DNA from: Bacillota bacterium
GTDB lineage: Bacteria > Bacillota > Clostridia > DSM-8532
NCBI GenBank assembly: GCA_023415825.1
Contig: JAEZJF010000024.1
Coordinates: forward strand, 310,001-374,000
Direction: 5' to 3'
DNA: 64,000 nt
Shown: positions 9,005-17,259 of the stretch, piece after piece
Position numbering within the stretch: position 1 is the first letter of the stretch
Layout of the letters: every line of letters begins with the position of its first letter
The notes under the pieces: model-generated
Told to the model about the DNA's origin: nothing
Database searches by the model: none
Seen by the model: the letters and a program-made list of their open reading frames with translations, nothing else
Position numbers and translations under genes: made by a program

Positions 9005-9042
9005 AATAAAATTACCTTGTTGCCACGGCGGTAACTTTATTG
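9005..9042. repeat. 38-bp direct repeat, copy 2
   Basis: Second copy, 56 bp downstream of the first start to start, with GTTGCC in place of GTTACC. It ends 24 bp before the sensor kinase start. The pair could be a double operator for the kinase operon or an RNA hairpin pair. Confidence 0.85.
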
Positions 9043-9066
9043 TGTGAATTTCAGGGGTTGTGAAAA

Positions 9067-10917
9067 ATGTCTACAAAACAAAATGTTTTTGTGAGAGTAA
9101 AACGGAAATTTGCAGACCTTAAAATAAGCACGAAAATTCTGACCTTCTATAGCGCTATCATGCTTTTCTCAGTTTTAGTCAGCGCTTTTTTCTACCAGAG
9201 CATTTATAACAGTACCATGTCGAAGAAGGTCAGCGACGTATCGGTCCAGACCCTTTATTCCATCAGCTCCAATATTTATTCCATGATTGAAAACGCTAAA
9301 AACCTTTCCAAGGTCATCATTGCCAGCGACGAAATTCAACAGCCCTTAAGGGGCAGTCAGGAGCTCATCGAAACAGGAGGGATCGAAAGCGGAACAGCGG
9401 CGTCCAGCACGCTTTTTACCGGCGATGTCACTTCACAGCGTATTATTAATACACATATCTCAAAATTTATTGATGCTTTTCCTTTTATCTCCTCAATCTA
9501 TATTTTTGACAATACCAGCCAGCGCTATGGCATTGACAAGATGCCCCTTAAATCACTTCTGGTTGAGAATATCGCTCAGGCCAACTGGTACCAGGCTGCG
9601 GTCAATGCCAAGGGGGGATTTGTTTTAAGATTGAATGCGGGCGGTGTTTTTTCCGATGGGGCCGACGAAAAATACATCTCCCTCATCCGAATTATTAATG
9701 ACATCTATACTCAGAAGCCCCTGGGCGTGCTTACTATCAATATCTCTGAGGATGCCTTCGCAGACTCCTTTAAGGATATCCTGAACAAATATGATACTGA
9801 TATTATGATTCTTGATGAAGAAGGACAGACCATTGTTGATTTCAAAAAGACAAAGCTTCCCGAGGTTGACAAGCTTTTAAAAAGCAGCTCAGAGAGCGGC
9901 AACACCACCATCAAGGAGTTTGATGGCAAGGATTATCTCATCTCCCTGCTCAATATCCCGAAATATGATTGGAACATTATCAGTACGATCCCCTTCCAGG
10001 AGCTTTCAAAGGAGTCGGCTATTTTCAATGTCATTGCATTCTCCATTACTGCCATTAATGCCTTTCTTCTTTTCTTTGGCTCCATCGCTCTGTCACGTAT
10101 GATCTCATATCCTATAAAGAAGCTGCTCAAATCCATGAAGGGCGTGGAACGGGGCGAATTTAAAAAGGTTGATATTGAAGCGGGCAATGATGAGATTGGA
10201 AAGCTGCGGGATGCCTACAATATCATGATCACCGAGATTCAGAACCTGATAAAAAAGGTGGTTCACGAAGAGAAAATCAAACGCAAGGCCGAGCTGGATG
10301 TTCTTCAGGCTCAGATCAAGCCCCATTTTCTTTACAATACATTCGATGCTATCAGCTCCCTGGCTCTCTCCGGCCAGAATGAACAGGTTTACAAGGTCAT
10401 GAAATCCCTAGGCAGCTATTACAGGGTAAGCCTCAGTAAAGGCAGCGAGGTCATTACCATTTCAGAGGAGCTTGATGTAGTACGAAACTACATGACCATA
10501 CAACAGGTCCGGTACGGGGATATCTTTACTCTCCACTATGATATCGATGAAAGCGCGACAAGGTACAAAATTCTCAAGCTTGTACTGCAGCCCCTGGTTG
10601 AAAATGCGCTCTACCACGGCATTAAGCCCAAGGGAGAAAAAGGCGCCATTACCCTTTCACTAAAACTCATCGCGGGAATGGTTGAGCTCACTGTCGAGGA
10701 TGACGGCGTCGGCATGGATCAGGAAGCCATCACTCAAATATTGGACGATCGGTATCAAGGTGATAATAAAACGAGTTTCGGTCTTAGGGGAACTATTGAG
10801 CGGCTCAGGCTTTTCTACGGCATCAATGATCCAGTCAGCATAGAAAGCGCTAAAAATAAAGGTACAAAGGTAATCATTCATGTTCCGGTTGAAAGGGAGG
10901 GCGAAAATGTCGGATAG
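9067..10917 (+). CDS. YesM-type sensor histidine kinase
   Basis: 616 residues, membrane-bound. One transmembrane helix at ~23-45, an extracellular Cache-like sensor region to ~315, a second helix at ~317-340, HAMP at ~344-395, then the His_kinase domain of the LytS/YesM class: QAQIKPHFLYNT with phosphoacceptor His420. The ATPase part shows the N box VENALYHG (~510) and the G box DDGVGMD (~544). It phosphorylates the AraC-type regulator encoded immediately downstream, with which it overlaps by 11 bp. Such pairs usually sense extracellular sugar and switch on a neighbouring CUT1 transporter, which fits the genes that follow. Confidence 0.93.
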   Translation: MSTKQNVFVRVKRKFADLKISTKILTFYSAIMLFSVLVSAFFYQSIYNSTMSKKVSDVSVQTLYSISSNIYSMIENAKNLSKVIIASDEIQQPLRGSQELIETGGIESGTAASSTLFTGDVTSQRIINTHISKFIDAFPFISSIYIFDNTSQRYGIDKMPLKSLLVENIAQANWYQAAVNAKGGFVLRLNAGGVFSDGADEKYISLIRIINDIYTQKPLGVLTINISEDAFADSFKDILNKYDTDIMILDEEGQTIVDFKKTKLPEVDKLLKSSSESGNTTIKEFDGKDYLISLLNIPKYDWNIISTIPFQELSKESAIFNVIAFSITAINAFLLFFGSIALSRMISYPIKKLLKSMKGVERGEFKKVDIEAGNDEIGKLRDAYNIMITEIQNLIKKVVHEEKIKRKAELDVLQAQIKPHFLYNTFDAISSLALSGQNEQVYKVMKSLGSYYRVSLSKGSEVITISEELDVVRNYMTIQQVRYGDIFTLHYDIDESATRYKILKLVLQPLVENALYHGIKPKGEKGAITLSLKLIAGMVELTVEDDGVGMDQEAITQILDDRYQGDNKTSFGLRGTIERLRLFYGINDPVSIESAKNKGTKVIIHVPVEREGENVG

Positions 10918-12511
10918 TTTATTGAAGGTTCTCATCGTAGACGATGAACATCTCGTCAGAAACCTGCTGCGGAATTGCATCAATTGGGAAGAAATCGGCT
11001 ATGAAGTGGTCGGCGAAGCCTCCAACGCCCATGAAGCGCTGGACCTGGTAGATCAACTTAAGCCCGATGTCATCTTCACCGATATTTACATGCCGTTTAT
11101 GGACGGCCTTGAATTCGGGAAGATTGTATTTGAAAAATACGCTTCCATTAAAATCATCGTTTTAACCGGATATGAAGAATTTGAGTACGCCAAAAAGAGT
11201 ATTAAAATTGGTATTGCAGATTTTTTGCTTAAGCCCATTAACGACGACGAAATCAGAAAAGTAGCTTTGAATATGAAAGCTAAAATAGACTTCGAAAGAA
11301 CCCAGCGGGCTGAATATGATCACGCAAAGAAGCAGTTGGAGGAAAATCTACCCTATTTAAAAGAGAAGCTGTTCAACAAAATGATACAGGGCAGCTTTGA
11401 GGATGAGGACATTCAGCAGCAGTTGGATTTTTTCCACGTTAACATCAATCCGCACCACATTCAGGTGGCTGCCATAGAGGGGACATTTTCGGAAATGAGC
11501 GGTGAAATCGCCCCTGAAGAAGAGCGTCTACTCTTAAATATGCAATGCTGTGAAATGGCTGCCAAATATTTCAGAGATGATGCTCTTGTCCATGTATTCC
11601 TTGACAACAACCAGAACATTATTGTCTTAAACAGCGAGCCCTCCATTGACTTTTCCGAGTGTCTTGAGGCTTTGAGAGCCCTTTTGATCAATAAGCTCAA
11701 ATGCTGTGTTTCCATAGGTATCGGTAACCTCTATACAAGTCGGCAAAGGCTAAAAGCCTCCTATAAGGAAGCCTGCAACGCGCTTGCTTATAAGATTGTC
11801 GCGGGGAAAAACCAGGTCATCAGCTACAGCGATATCAATTTTTCACAATCCAGCCAACCCACTAACCTGCAGAATGATTATTCCGACGCATTGGCCTTCA
11901 CACTAAAGGCAGGTATGAAAAAAAAGGCGGCGGAGTTGATAGAAGGTGCTTTCGGCGTCGGCGGCAACAAGCTAAGTATTGCATCTATTCGGGCTCTTGC
12001 CTCCAATATCCTGTCCATTCTGCTAAATGTCATTACCGAAATAGAAATCAATCTGGCTGAAATCTTTCCTGACAATACCCAACCCTTCGACAAGATATTC
12101 AAAATAGATACCCTGCCCGATATGAAGGATTATCTTATAAAGCTTGCCGAAACCACAGTCAATACCATTTCAAGCATGCAGAGCAAGAAGGTCAACCAGT
12201 CCATCGAGCAGGTTAAGGATTATCTCCAGCAGAATTTGTCCGATCCCGAGATGTCCCTGTCAAATACGGCAAAAAAATTCTATATGAATATGAGCTACCT
12301 CAGCCGGATTTTCAAGCAGGAAACAGGCTATACCTTTGTGGAATATCTCACCAAGGCCAGAATGGAAAAGGCCATCCGGCTTCTTAAGGAAACCGATATG
12401 AAAGCTTATCAAATCGCCGAAGAGGTCGGGATTATCAATCCTCATTATTTTGGTATATGCTTCAAGAAATGGACCGGCGTATCGGTTAATGACTTTAAAA
12501 AAGCGGAGTAG
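10907..12511 (+). CDS. YesN-type response regulator with AraC DNA-binding domain
   Basis: 534 residues. The receiver domain (1-120) has the acidic pocket VDDE, phosphoacceptor Asp59 in FTDIYMP and the conserved Lys of LLKPIND. A long middle region (~140-410) of unassigned fold follows, then two AraC helix-turn-helix motifs (~430-534; SLSNTAKKFYMNMSYLSRIFKQ and AYQIAEEVGIINPHYFGICFKK). An upstream ATG (10880) exists, but GGGAGG at 10896-10901 points to the ATG at 10907. It probably activates the beta-glucan transport and phosphorylase genes downstream. Confidence 0.93.
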   Translation: MSDSLLKVLIVDDEHLVRNLLRNCINWEEIGYEVVGEASNAHEALDLVDQLKPDVIFTDIYMPFMDGLEFGKIVFEKYASIKIIVLTGYEEFEYAKKSIKIGIADFLLKPINDDEIRKVALNMKAKIDFERTQRAEYDHAKKQLEENLPYLKEKLFNKMIQGSFEDEDIQQQLDFFHVNINPHHIQVAAIEGTFSEMSGEIAPEEERLLLNMQCCEMAAKYFRDDALVHVFLDNNQNIIVLNSEPSIDFSECLEALRALLINKLKCCVSIGIGNLYTSRQRLKASYKEACNALAYKIVAGKNQVISYSDINFSQSSQPTNLQNDYSDALAFTLKAGMKKKAAELIEGAFGVGGNKLSIASIRALASNILSILLNVITEIEINLAEIFPDNTQPFDKIFKIDTLPDMKDYLIKLAETTVNTISSMQSKKVNQSIEQVKDYLQQNLSDPEMSLSNTAKKFYMNMSYLSRIFKQETGYTFVEYLTKARMEKAIRLLKETDMKAYQIAEEVGIINPHYFGICFKKWTGVSVNDFKKAE

Positions 12512-12564
12512 TGGGGAGCCGTATAGAAAGTAAAAATATTAACCTTTTTAGAAAAAGCATTGAA

Positions 12565-12593
12565 TTCAATATTGCCCGGTAAACCTTTATGAT
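12565..12593 (+). promoter_or_regulatory. Possible promoter of the first binding-protein gene
   Basis: A weak -35 TTCAAT (12565-12570), 17-bp spacer and -10 TATGAT (12588-12593), 60 bp upstream of the start codon. A weak -35 fits an activator-dependent promoter. A short GGTGGC/GCCACC hairpin (12604-12629) lies in the leader. Confidence 0.35.
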
Positions 12594-12653
12594 GAATTTA
12601 AAAGGTGGCCACAAAAAAAACATGCCACCAAATAAATTTGTAGGAGGAATACC

Positions 12654-14030
12654 ATGAAAAAATTACTGGCAATCGTAACCGTTATTGCGCTTATGCTGAG
12701 TATGGCCGCTTGTGGAGCCGCACCAGCAGCTAACACCCCCAGCCCATCTTCCTCTTCGCCGACAAGTTCAACCACTCCAGAAGCTACTCCCAAAGCAGAT
12801 GAACCTGTTACCCTGAAAATGATTACCTGGGTTCAGGAATCCAATGAAAAGGCTATCGCGGCCTTAAATGAAAGCTTTAAAGCAAAATATCCCAATGTTA
12901 CTTTTGTAGTTGACACCGTTCCAGCCAACGACTATCCTACTTTGGTTAATACCAGACTTTCAGCCGGCGATGTTGATATCCTCACAAACCTCTCCGCCTT
13001 TGATTCATATCCCCAGGAATTCACCAAGGGCGTTGATAAACCCGCTTGGGAAACCTTCATTCTTGGCGGCAGCTACCTTGACATTACCAATGAAGCTTTT
13101 ATTAAGAACTGGGATCCCGGTATGATCCAAAACGCCGTTTCCTACAAGGGTAAGGTCTATGGCCTTGACATGGGTGGTGTTGGATTTAACGGACTGTTCT
13201 ATAGTAAAAAGATCTTTAATGATAATGGTCTTAAAGAGCCCGGCACATGGGCAGAATTTGAAACCATCTGTAATACTCTTCTTTCCAAGGGCATTGCTCC
13301 TATCACTGTTGGAGCAGCTGATGGATGGCCTCTTACTTCAGTTGGTGTAAGCGCCATGGTAGGTGCTTATGAAAAAGATATGAACGAATATGCAAAGGGG
13401 CTTTGGACCGGAACCAGAAAGCTCAACGACGAACAGTCCATGAAGCTTTGGAAGAGATTTGAACAGCTCGTTAGCTGGCTCGAACCCAATATACTGGCAG
13501 TACCCTACGGCGAAGCTCCCGGTAGATTTGTAGCCGGTAAAGCCGCTATGATGATCGACGGTACATGGAACTCCACTGCTATTGAAAGTCTCGATCCCAG
13601 CTTCGAATACGGTTACTTTGCATTCCCCGGTGATGTTGACGGCAAACCCAACCAACTCCAGGGCAAGTACGACATGCAGTTCAACATCTACGCAAAGACC
13701 GCTAACAAGGACTGGGCTCTCAAGTACTTCGACTTCCTCTCCCAGAAAGAAAACTATGGTCCTTTCGTAAGCGCACTCGGATTCTTCCCCACCATGCCCG
13801 GAGTAGAATCCTCAAGTAAATTTGTTAACTCTCTCGCAGACAAGAATAAGGCTTTCGGCCTTGCTTGGGAAAAATACATCATCAATCCTAAGGGACTTGG
13901 TCAGTATGCGGCAGGTCAGCTCTTCAATGTCAACCAACTGAAAGCTCTCGGTGGTACAGTCGGAACAGTTGAAGAACTCGCCAACCTGGCTCAGCAGGAC
14001 TGGGACGATGCTATAAAGAATGCTCAATAA
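12654..14030 (+). CDS. Sugar ABC transporter substrate-binding lipoprotein (CUT1, family 1)
   Basis: 458 residues. Lipoprotein signal with LSMAAC (Cys20), then a Pro/Ser/Thr linker to ~45 and a family 1 solute-binding fold (TLKMITWVQESNEKAIAALNESFKAKYP). The GKAAMMIDGTWN segment near residue 300 is the usual sugar-site signature. It delivers oligosaccharide to the permease pair encoded next. Context (YesM/YesN upstream, GH94 and GH16 downstream) suggests a beta-glucan oligosaccharide as ligand. GTAGGAGG precedes the start. Confidence 0.93.
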   Translation: MKKLLAIVTVIALMLSMAACGAAPAANTPSPSSSSPTSSTTPEATPKADEPVTLKMITWVQESNEKAIAALNESFKAKYPNVTFVVDTVPANDYPTLVNTRLSAGDVDILTNLSAFDSYPQEFTKGVDKPAWETFILGGSYLDITNEAFIKNWDPGMIQNAVSYKGKVYGLDMGGVGFNGLFYSKKIFNDNGLKEPGTWAEFETICNTLLSKGIAPITVGAADGWPLTSVGVSAMVGAYEKDMNEYAKGLWTGTRKLNDEQSMKLWKRFEQLVSWLEPNILAVPYGEAPGRFVAGKAAMMIDGTWNSTAIESLDPSFEYGYFAFPGDVDGKPNQLQGKYDMQFNIYAKTANKDWALKYFDFLSQKENYGPFVSALGFFPTMPGVESSSKFVNSLADKNKAFGLAWEKYIINPKGLGQYAAGQLFNVNQLKALGGTVGTVEELANLAQQDWDDAIKNAQ

Positions 14031-14061
14031 TTACCTGAAAGAGCATTTATATCAAACTAAA

Positions 14062-14100
14062 GCCAAATTCCTGTGCTGATTTTCGGTACAGGAATTTGGC
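14062..14100 (+). other. Intercistronic hairpin between binding protein and permease
   Basis: A perfect 13-bp stem, GCCAAATTCCTGT (14062-14074) with ACAGGAATTTGGC (14088-14100), and a 13-base loop. There is no following U-run. Such hairpins protect the binding-protein mRNA end and lower read-through to the permeases, which cells need in smaller amounts. Confidence 0.7.
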
Positions 14101-14120
14101 AATAAAATGAGGGTGATGAT

Positions 14121-15041
14121 ATGCAACAAATAGCGAAAACATCCTTCCCCAAGTGGGCCTTGGTTCTGGGCATATTACCTGCGGTTTTTTTACAAGTAGC
14201 AATGGGTCTTATCCCATCCATATTAACTTTCATTATTTCGTTTACCGATATTAGCGGTGTGAAGGGGGTCCCCTGGAAGTTCATTGGTCTTGCCAATTAC
14301 AAAGAGTTCTTCTTCCAACAGAGCGGCAGAGATTTGATTCAGGTTGTAAAGAACACCATCATATTTTGTGTTGCTGTTACAGTAATCCAGAACGTTATCG
14401 CGCTCCTAATCGCATTGTCACTTAATAGCAAGCTGATAAAGGGTAGATCCTTTTACAGATCCGTTATTTTTCTTCCAGTTGTCCTGGGTGTTTTGGTAAC
14501 ATCTTTGGTTTGGCTCTGCGTACTGAATCCTATGGACGGCCCCGTTACAAAGCTCATTGGTCTCTTTGGACTTAAAAGCGGGTTCTTTACTTCGGCAGGT
14601 TCGGCATTGTCATGGGTTATCTTTACGCAAATATGGATGGCTATGGGTTATTCCATGGTCATTAATCTGGCAGGCCTTCAGTCAATTCCCAATGAGCTCT
14701 ACGAAGCCGGTGAGATTGATGGGACAACAGGCATTCAGAAATTTCGATACATCACCTTTCCCCTTCTTTGGCCAACCATCAATGTCAATATTCTTCTGGC
14801 TGTTATAGGCTCCCTGCAATCCTTCCAGGTCATCCTTTTTACAACAGGAGGAAGGAACATAGCCACCCAAACTCTTTCAGCAAGAGTTGTGTACTTTGCA
14901 TTTAACATTAACGCGGGCTCAGGGGCGGCTGCCATGAGACAGGGCTATGGCGCAACATGGGCAATGATTTTGTTTGTTTTTATACTGACAGCTACATTGG
15001 TTTATCAGCGTGCAATGAAGAGGAGGGATGAATTGACATGA
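14121..15041 (+). CDS. Sugar ABC transporter permease (MalF/UgpA type)
   Basis: 306 residues with about six transmembrane helices. The cytoplasmic EAA loop reads YEAGEIDGTTGIQKFRYITFPLL near residue 195; it docks on the ATPase subunit. No ATPase gene is nearby, as is usual for CUT1 systems that share one MsmK-type ATPase encoded elsewhere. It overlaps the next permease by 4 bp. Confidence 0.93.
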   Translation: MQQIAKTSFPKWALVLGILPAVFLQVAMGLIPSILTFIISFTDISGVKGVPWKFIGLANYKEFFFQQSGRDLIQVVKNTIIFCVAVTVIQNVIALLIALSLNSKLIKGRSFYRSVIFLPVVLGVLVTSLVWLCVLNPMDGPVTKLIGLFGLKSGFFTSAGSALSWVIFTQIWMAMGYSMVINLAGLQSIPNELYEAGEIDGTTGIQKFRYITFPLLWPTINVNILLAVIGSLQSFQVILFTTGGRNIATQTLSARVVYFAFNINAGSGAAAMRQGYGATWAMILFVFILTATLVYQRAMKRRDELT

Positions 15042-15856
15042 GCAAAAAAATTGGGTTAAAGCTTCTGATTTATGCATTTATTGCAATATTGATGGTGGTT
15101 TACCTCTTCCCTCTCTTTTATGCCTTTAATACCTCAATAAAAACCAAGCTGGAATATATGTCCGATCCGGTTGCCCTTGCGAAATCCTTTCAGTTCAGCA
15201 ATTATGTGCAGGCGTTTCAAAAAGCCAATTTAGGCGCTTATGTAGGCAATAGTATTTATTATATGGTCGTCTGCACAACAGCCTCCATACTTATGGCTAT
15301 TTTTCTGGCTTTTCCCATCTCAAGAGGATATCTGAAATTTGGAGCCATCATATTCAGTCTGTTTTTGGTGGGTATGTTCCTGCCCGATGGTACCATTCCG
15401 CAATTCCAGATACTCTTAAGTTTAGGTTTGTACAACACTCGTTTGGGGTATATGATAGGTATGATGGGTGGAGGCGGAACACCGCTTCTGATGTTTTATG
15501 TCTACATAAAAGGTATTCCCAAGGAATTTGATGAGGCTGCTTCTATTGATGGCTGTGGTTATTTCAGATACATGTTCAAGATCCTTATTCCACTTATGAA
15601 ACCAGCTATTGCCTCCATGGCCATTATTACCGCCATCGGTATCTGGAATGACATTATCAGAGCGATTATCTACCTGGGAAAAAAAGAAATGTATCCTATT
15701 ACAAGAGGCCTATATGTTTTCCAGGGCCAATACCAGGTGGATATGACACAGCAAATGGCGGCCTTGATTATGGTTGCAGCACCGTTAATTATTCTATATA
15801 TCTTCCTTCAGCGGTACATTGTCGATGGTATTGTTGCCGGAGCCGTTAAGGCATAA
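15038..15856 (+). CDS. Sugar ABC transporter permease (MalG/UgpE type)
   Basis: 272 residues, six predicted helices, EAA loop FDEAASIDGCGYFRYMFKILIPLMKP near residue 165. It pairs with the preceding permease, with which it is translationally coupled (ATGA overlap; ribosome site GAGGAGGG inside the upstream gene). Confidence 0.93.
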   Translation: MSKKIGLKLLIYAFIAILMVVYLFPLFYAFNTSIKTKLEYMSDPVALAKSFQFSNYVQAFQKANLGAYVGNSIYYMVVCTTASILMAIFLAFPISRGYLKFGAIIFSLFLVGMFLPDGTIPQFQILLSLGLYNTRLGYMIGMMGGGGTPLLMFYVYIKGIPKEFDEAASIDGCGYFRYMFKILIPLMKPAIASMAIITAIGIWNDIIRAIIYLGKKEMYPITRGLYVFQGQYQVDMTQQMAALIMVAAPLIILYIFLQRYIVDGIVAGAVKA

Positions 15857-15893
15857 ATACTTCATGCTATACAACATGGGAGAGGTATTAGTC

Positions 15894-17231
15894 ATGAAAA
15901 GAGTTTTTAAAGGTTTTATGCTGGTTTTATCCTGCCTGTTTCTTGTGACCTTTACCGCTTGTGGGCCTGCTGCTTCGTTTCAGAATCCAAGCCAGACTCC
16001 GGGCAGTACCACGCCTGGCTCTGATAATCCACAGCAAATCACTTTAAAGCTCTGGCATATATGGGTAACCGATTCCGATTCCAATAAAAGACCCTTTGAA
16101 AAGGCCCTGGCTGAATGGAACAATGCAAATCCCAATGTTAAAATCGAGACCGAAGCCACTGAAAATGAGACCTATAAAATACAAATCCGAACTGCCATAG
16201 CTGTTAATGAAGCACCCGATATCTTTTATTGCTGGGGTGCGGGGTTTGCCAGACCCTTCGTTGAGGCGGGGAAGGTTCTTCCCCTCAATGACTATCTGGA
16301 TGATACCGTGAAAAATAAATTAGTACCCAATAGTCTGGATAACTTTACTTACAACGGAAATATCTATGGTCTGCCCACTTTTATGATCGCCGGCGTCTTT
16401 TACTGCAATCAAGAGCTTTTTGATAAGTATGATGTAAAAATACCTGCCACTTACACCGAGCTGTTTGAAGCCATAAAGATTTTTAAAGAAAATTCCATTA
16501 CGCCTATGGCAGTGGGTTTGAAAGACGGTTGGCCAGGTATGTTTCACCAAAATATTTTAGCTATTCGGACAGCCGGCATACAAAGATGTACATCCGCCCT
16601 CAACAAGGAGGCTTCCTTTAATCAGCCTGAATTTATCGAGTCGGCTGTAAAATTAAAAGAGCTTATTGATGCAGGAGCCTTTGACAAAAGAAGCATGCAG
16701 CTTACCCAGCATGAGGCTGAAATGAGCTTTTTAAATGGCAATACCGCTATGTATTATGGCGGAAGCTGGGCTGCCGGCTCCATGGAAAGAGATAACTGTC
16801 CCGTTAAGGGTAAAATTGTCGTCAAAAACTTTCCCATCCTGGAAGATACGAAAGGTGACTCTAACGGATTTTTAGGAGGCGCCATTGATACTTTTATGTT
16901 CAGTTCGTCTACAAAATATAAAAAAGAAGCCGTTGAGGCCATGATCTCCATTAGTGAGAATTTTTGTAGGGAGAGCTATCTTTCAGGCTCAGGCATACCG
17001 GCCTGGAAACTTAATGTGGGAGCTGCTAATATCAGCCCTTTGGCTACGGATATCTCCAAGCTTTTGGAGGACAGAGACGGCTTTGTTCTGGCTTGGGATA
17101 CCTTCCTTTCAGGCACTGAGGCAAAAACACACATCGATCTTGTGTCCGACATTTTCGCAGAGAGGCTGACCCCTGAAGAATTTGCAAGGAATATGCAGAA
17201 ATTGAATCAGCCCGATGCAGCAGGCAATTAA
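15894..17231 (+). CDS. Second sugar-binding lipoprotein of the same transporter locus
   Basis: 445 residues. Lipoprotein signal ending VTFTAC (Cys23), then a family 1 binding-protein fold starting ITLKLWHIWVTDSDSNKRPFEKALAEWN. The reading frame extends 25 codons further upstream into the permease gene, but GGGAGAGG at 15878-15885 selects the ATG at 15894. It shares the family and the GNTAMYYGGSWAAGSM sugar-site segment with the first binding protein but is clearly diverged. Two binding proteins flanking one permease pair suggest two ligands, or long and short oligosaccharides, entering by one channel. Confidence 0.9.
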   Translation: MKRVFKGFMLVLSCLFLVTFTACGPAASFQNPSQTPGSTTPGSDNPQQITLKLWHIWVTDSDSNKRPFEKALAEWNNANPNVKIETEATENETYKIQIRTAIAVNEAPDIFYCWGAGFARPFVEAGKVLPLNDYLDDTVKNKLVPNSLDNFTYNGNIYGLPTFMIAGVFYCNQELFDKYDVKIPATYTELFEAIKIFKENSITPMAVGLKDGWPGMFHQNILAIRTAGIQRCTSALNKEASFNQPEFIESAVKLKELIDAGAFDKRSMQLTQHEAEMSFLNGNTAMYYGGSWAAGSMERDNCPVKGKIVVKNFPILEDTKGDSNGFLGGAIDTFMFSSSTKYKKEAVEAMISISENFCRESYLSGSGIPAWKLNVGAANISPLATDISKLLEDRDGFVLAWDTFLSGTEAKTHIDLVSDIFAERLTPEEFARNMQKLNQPDAAGN

Positions 17232-17259
17232 TAATAACCAGAAGGAAAGGCACCCCCCC

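Noticed and set aside
8949..9042. Possible CRISPR array
   Set aside because: Only two repeat copies with an 18-bp gap, and no cas gene nearby.
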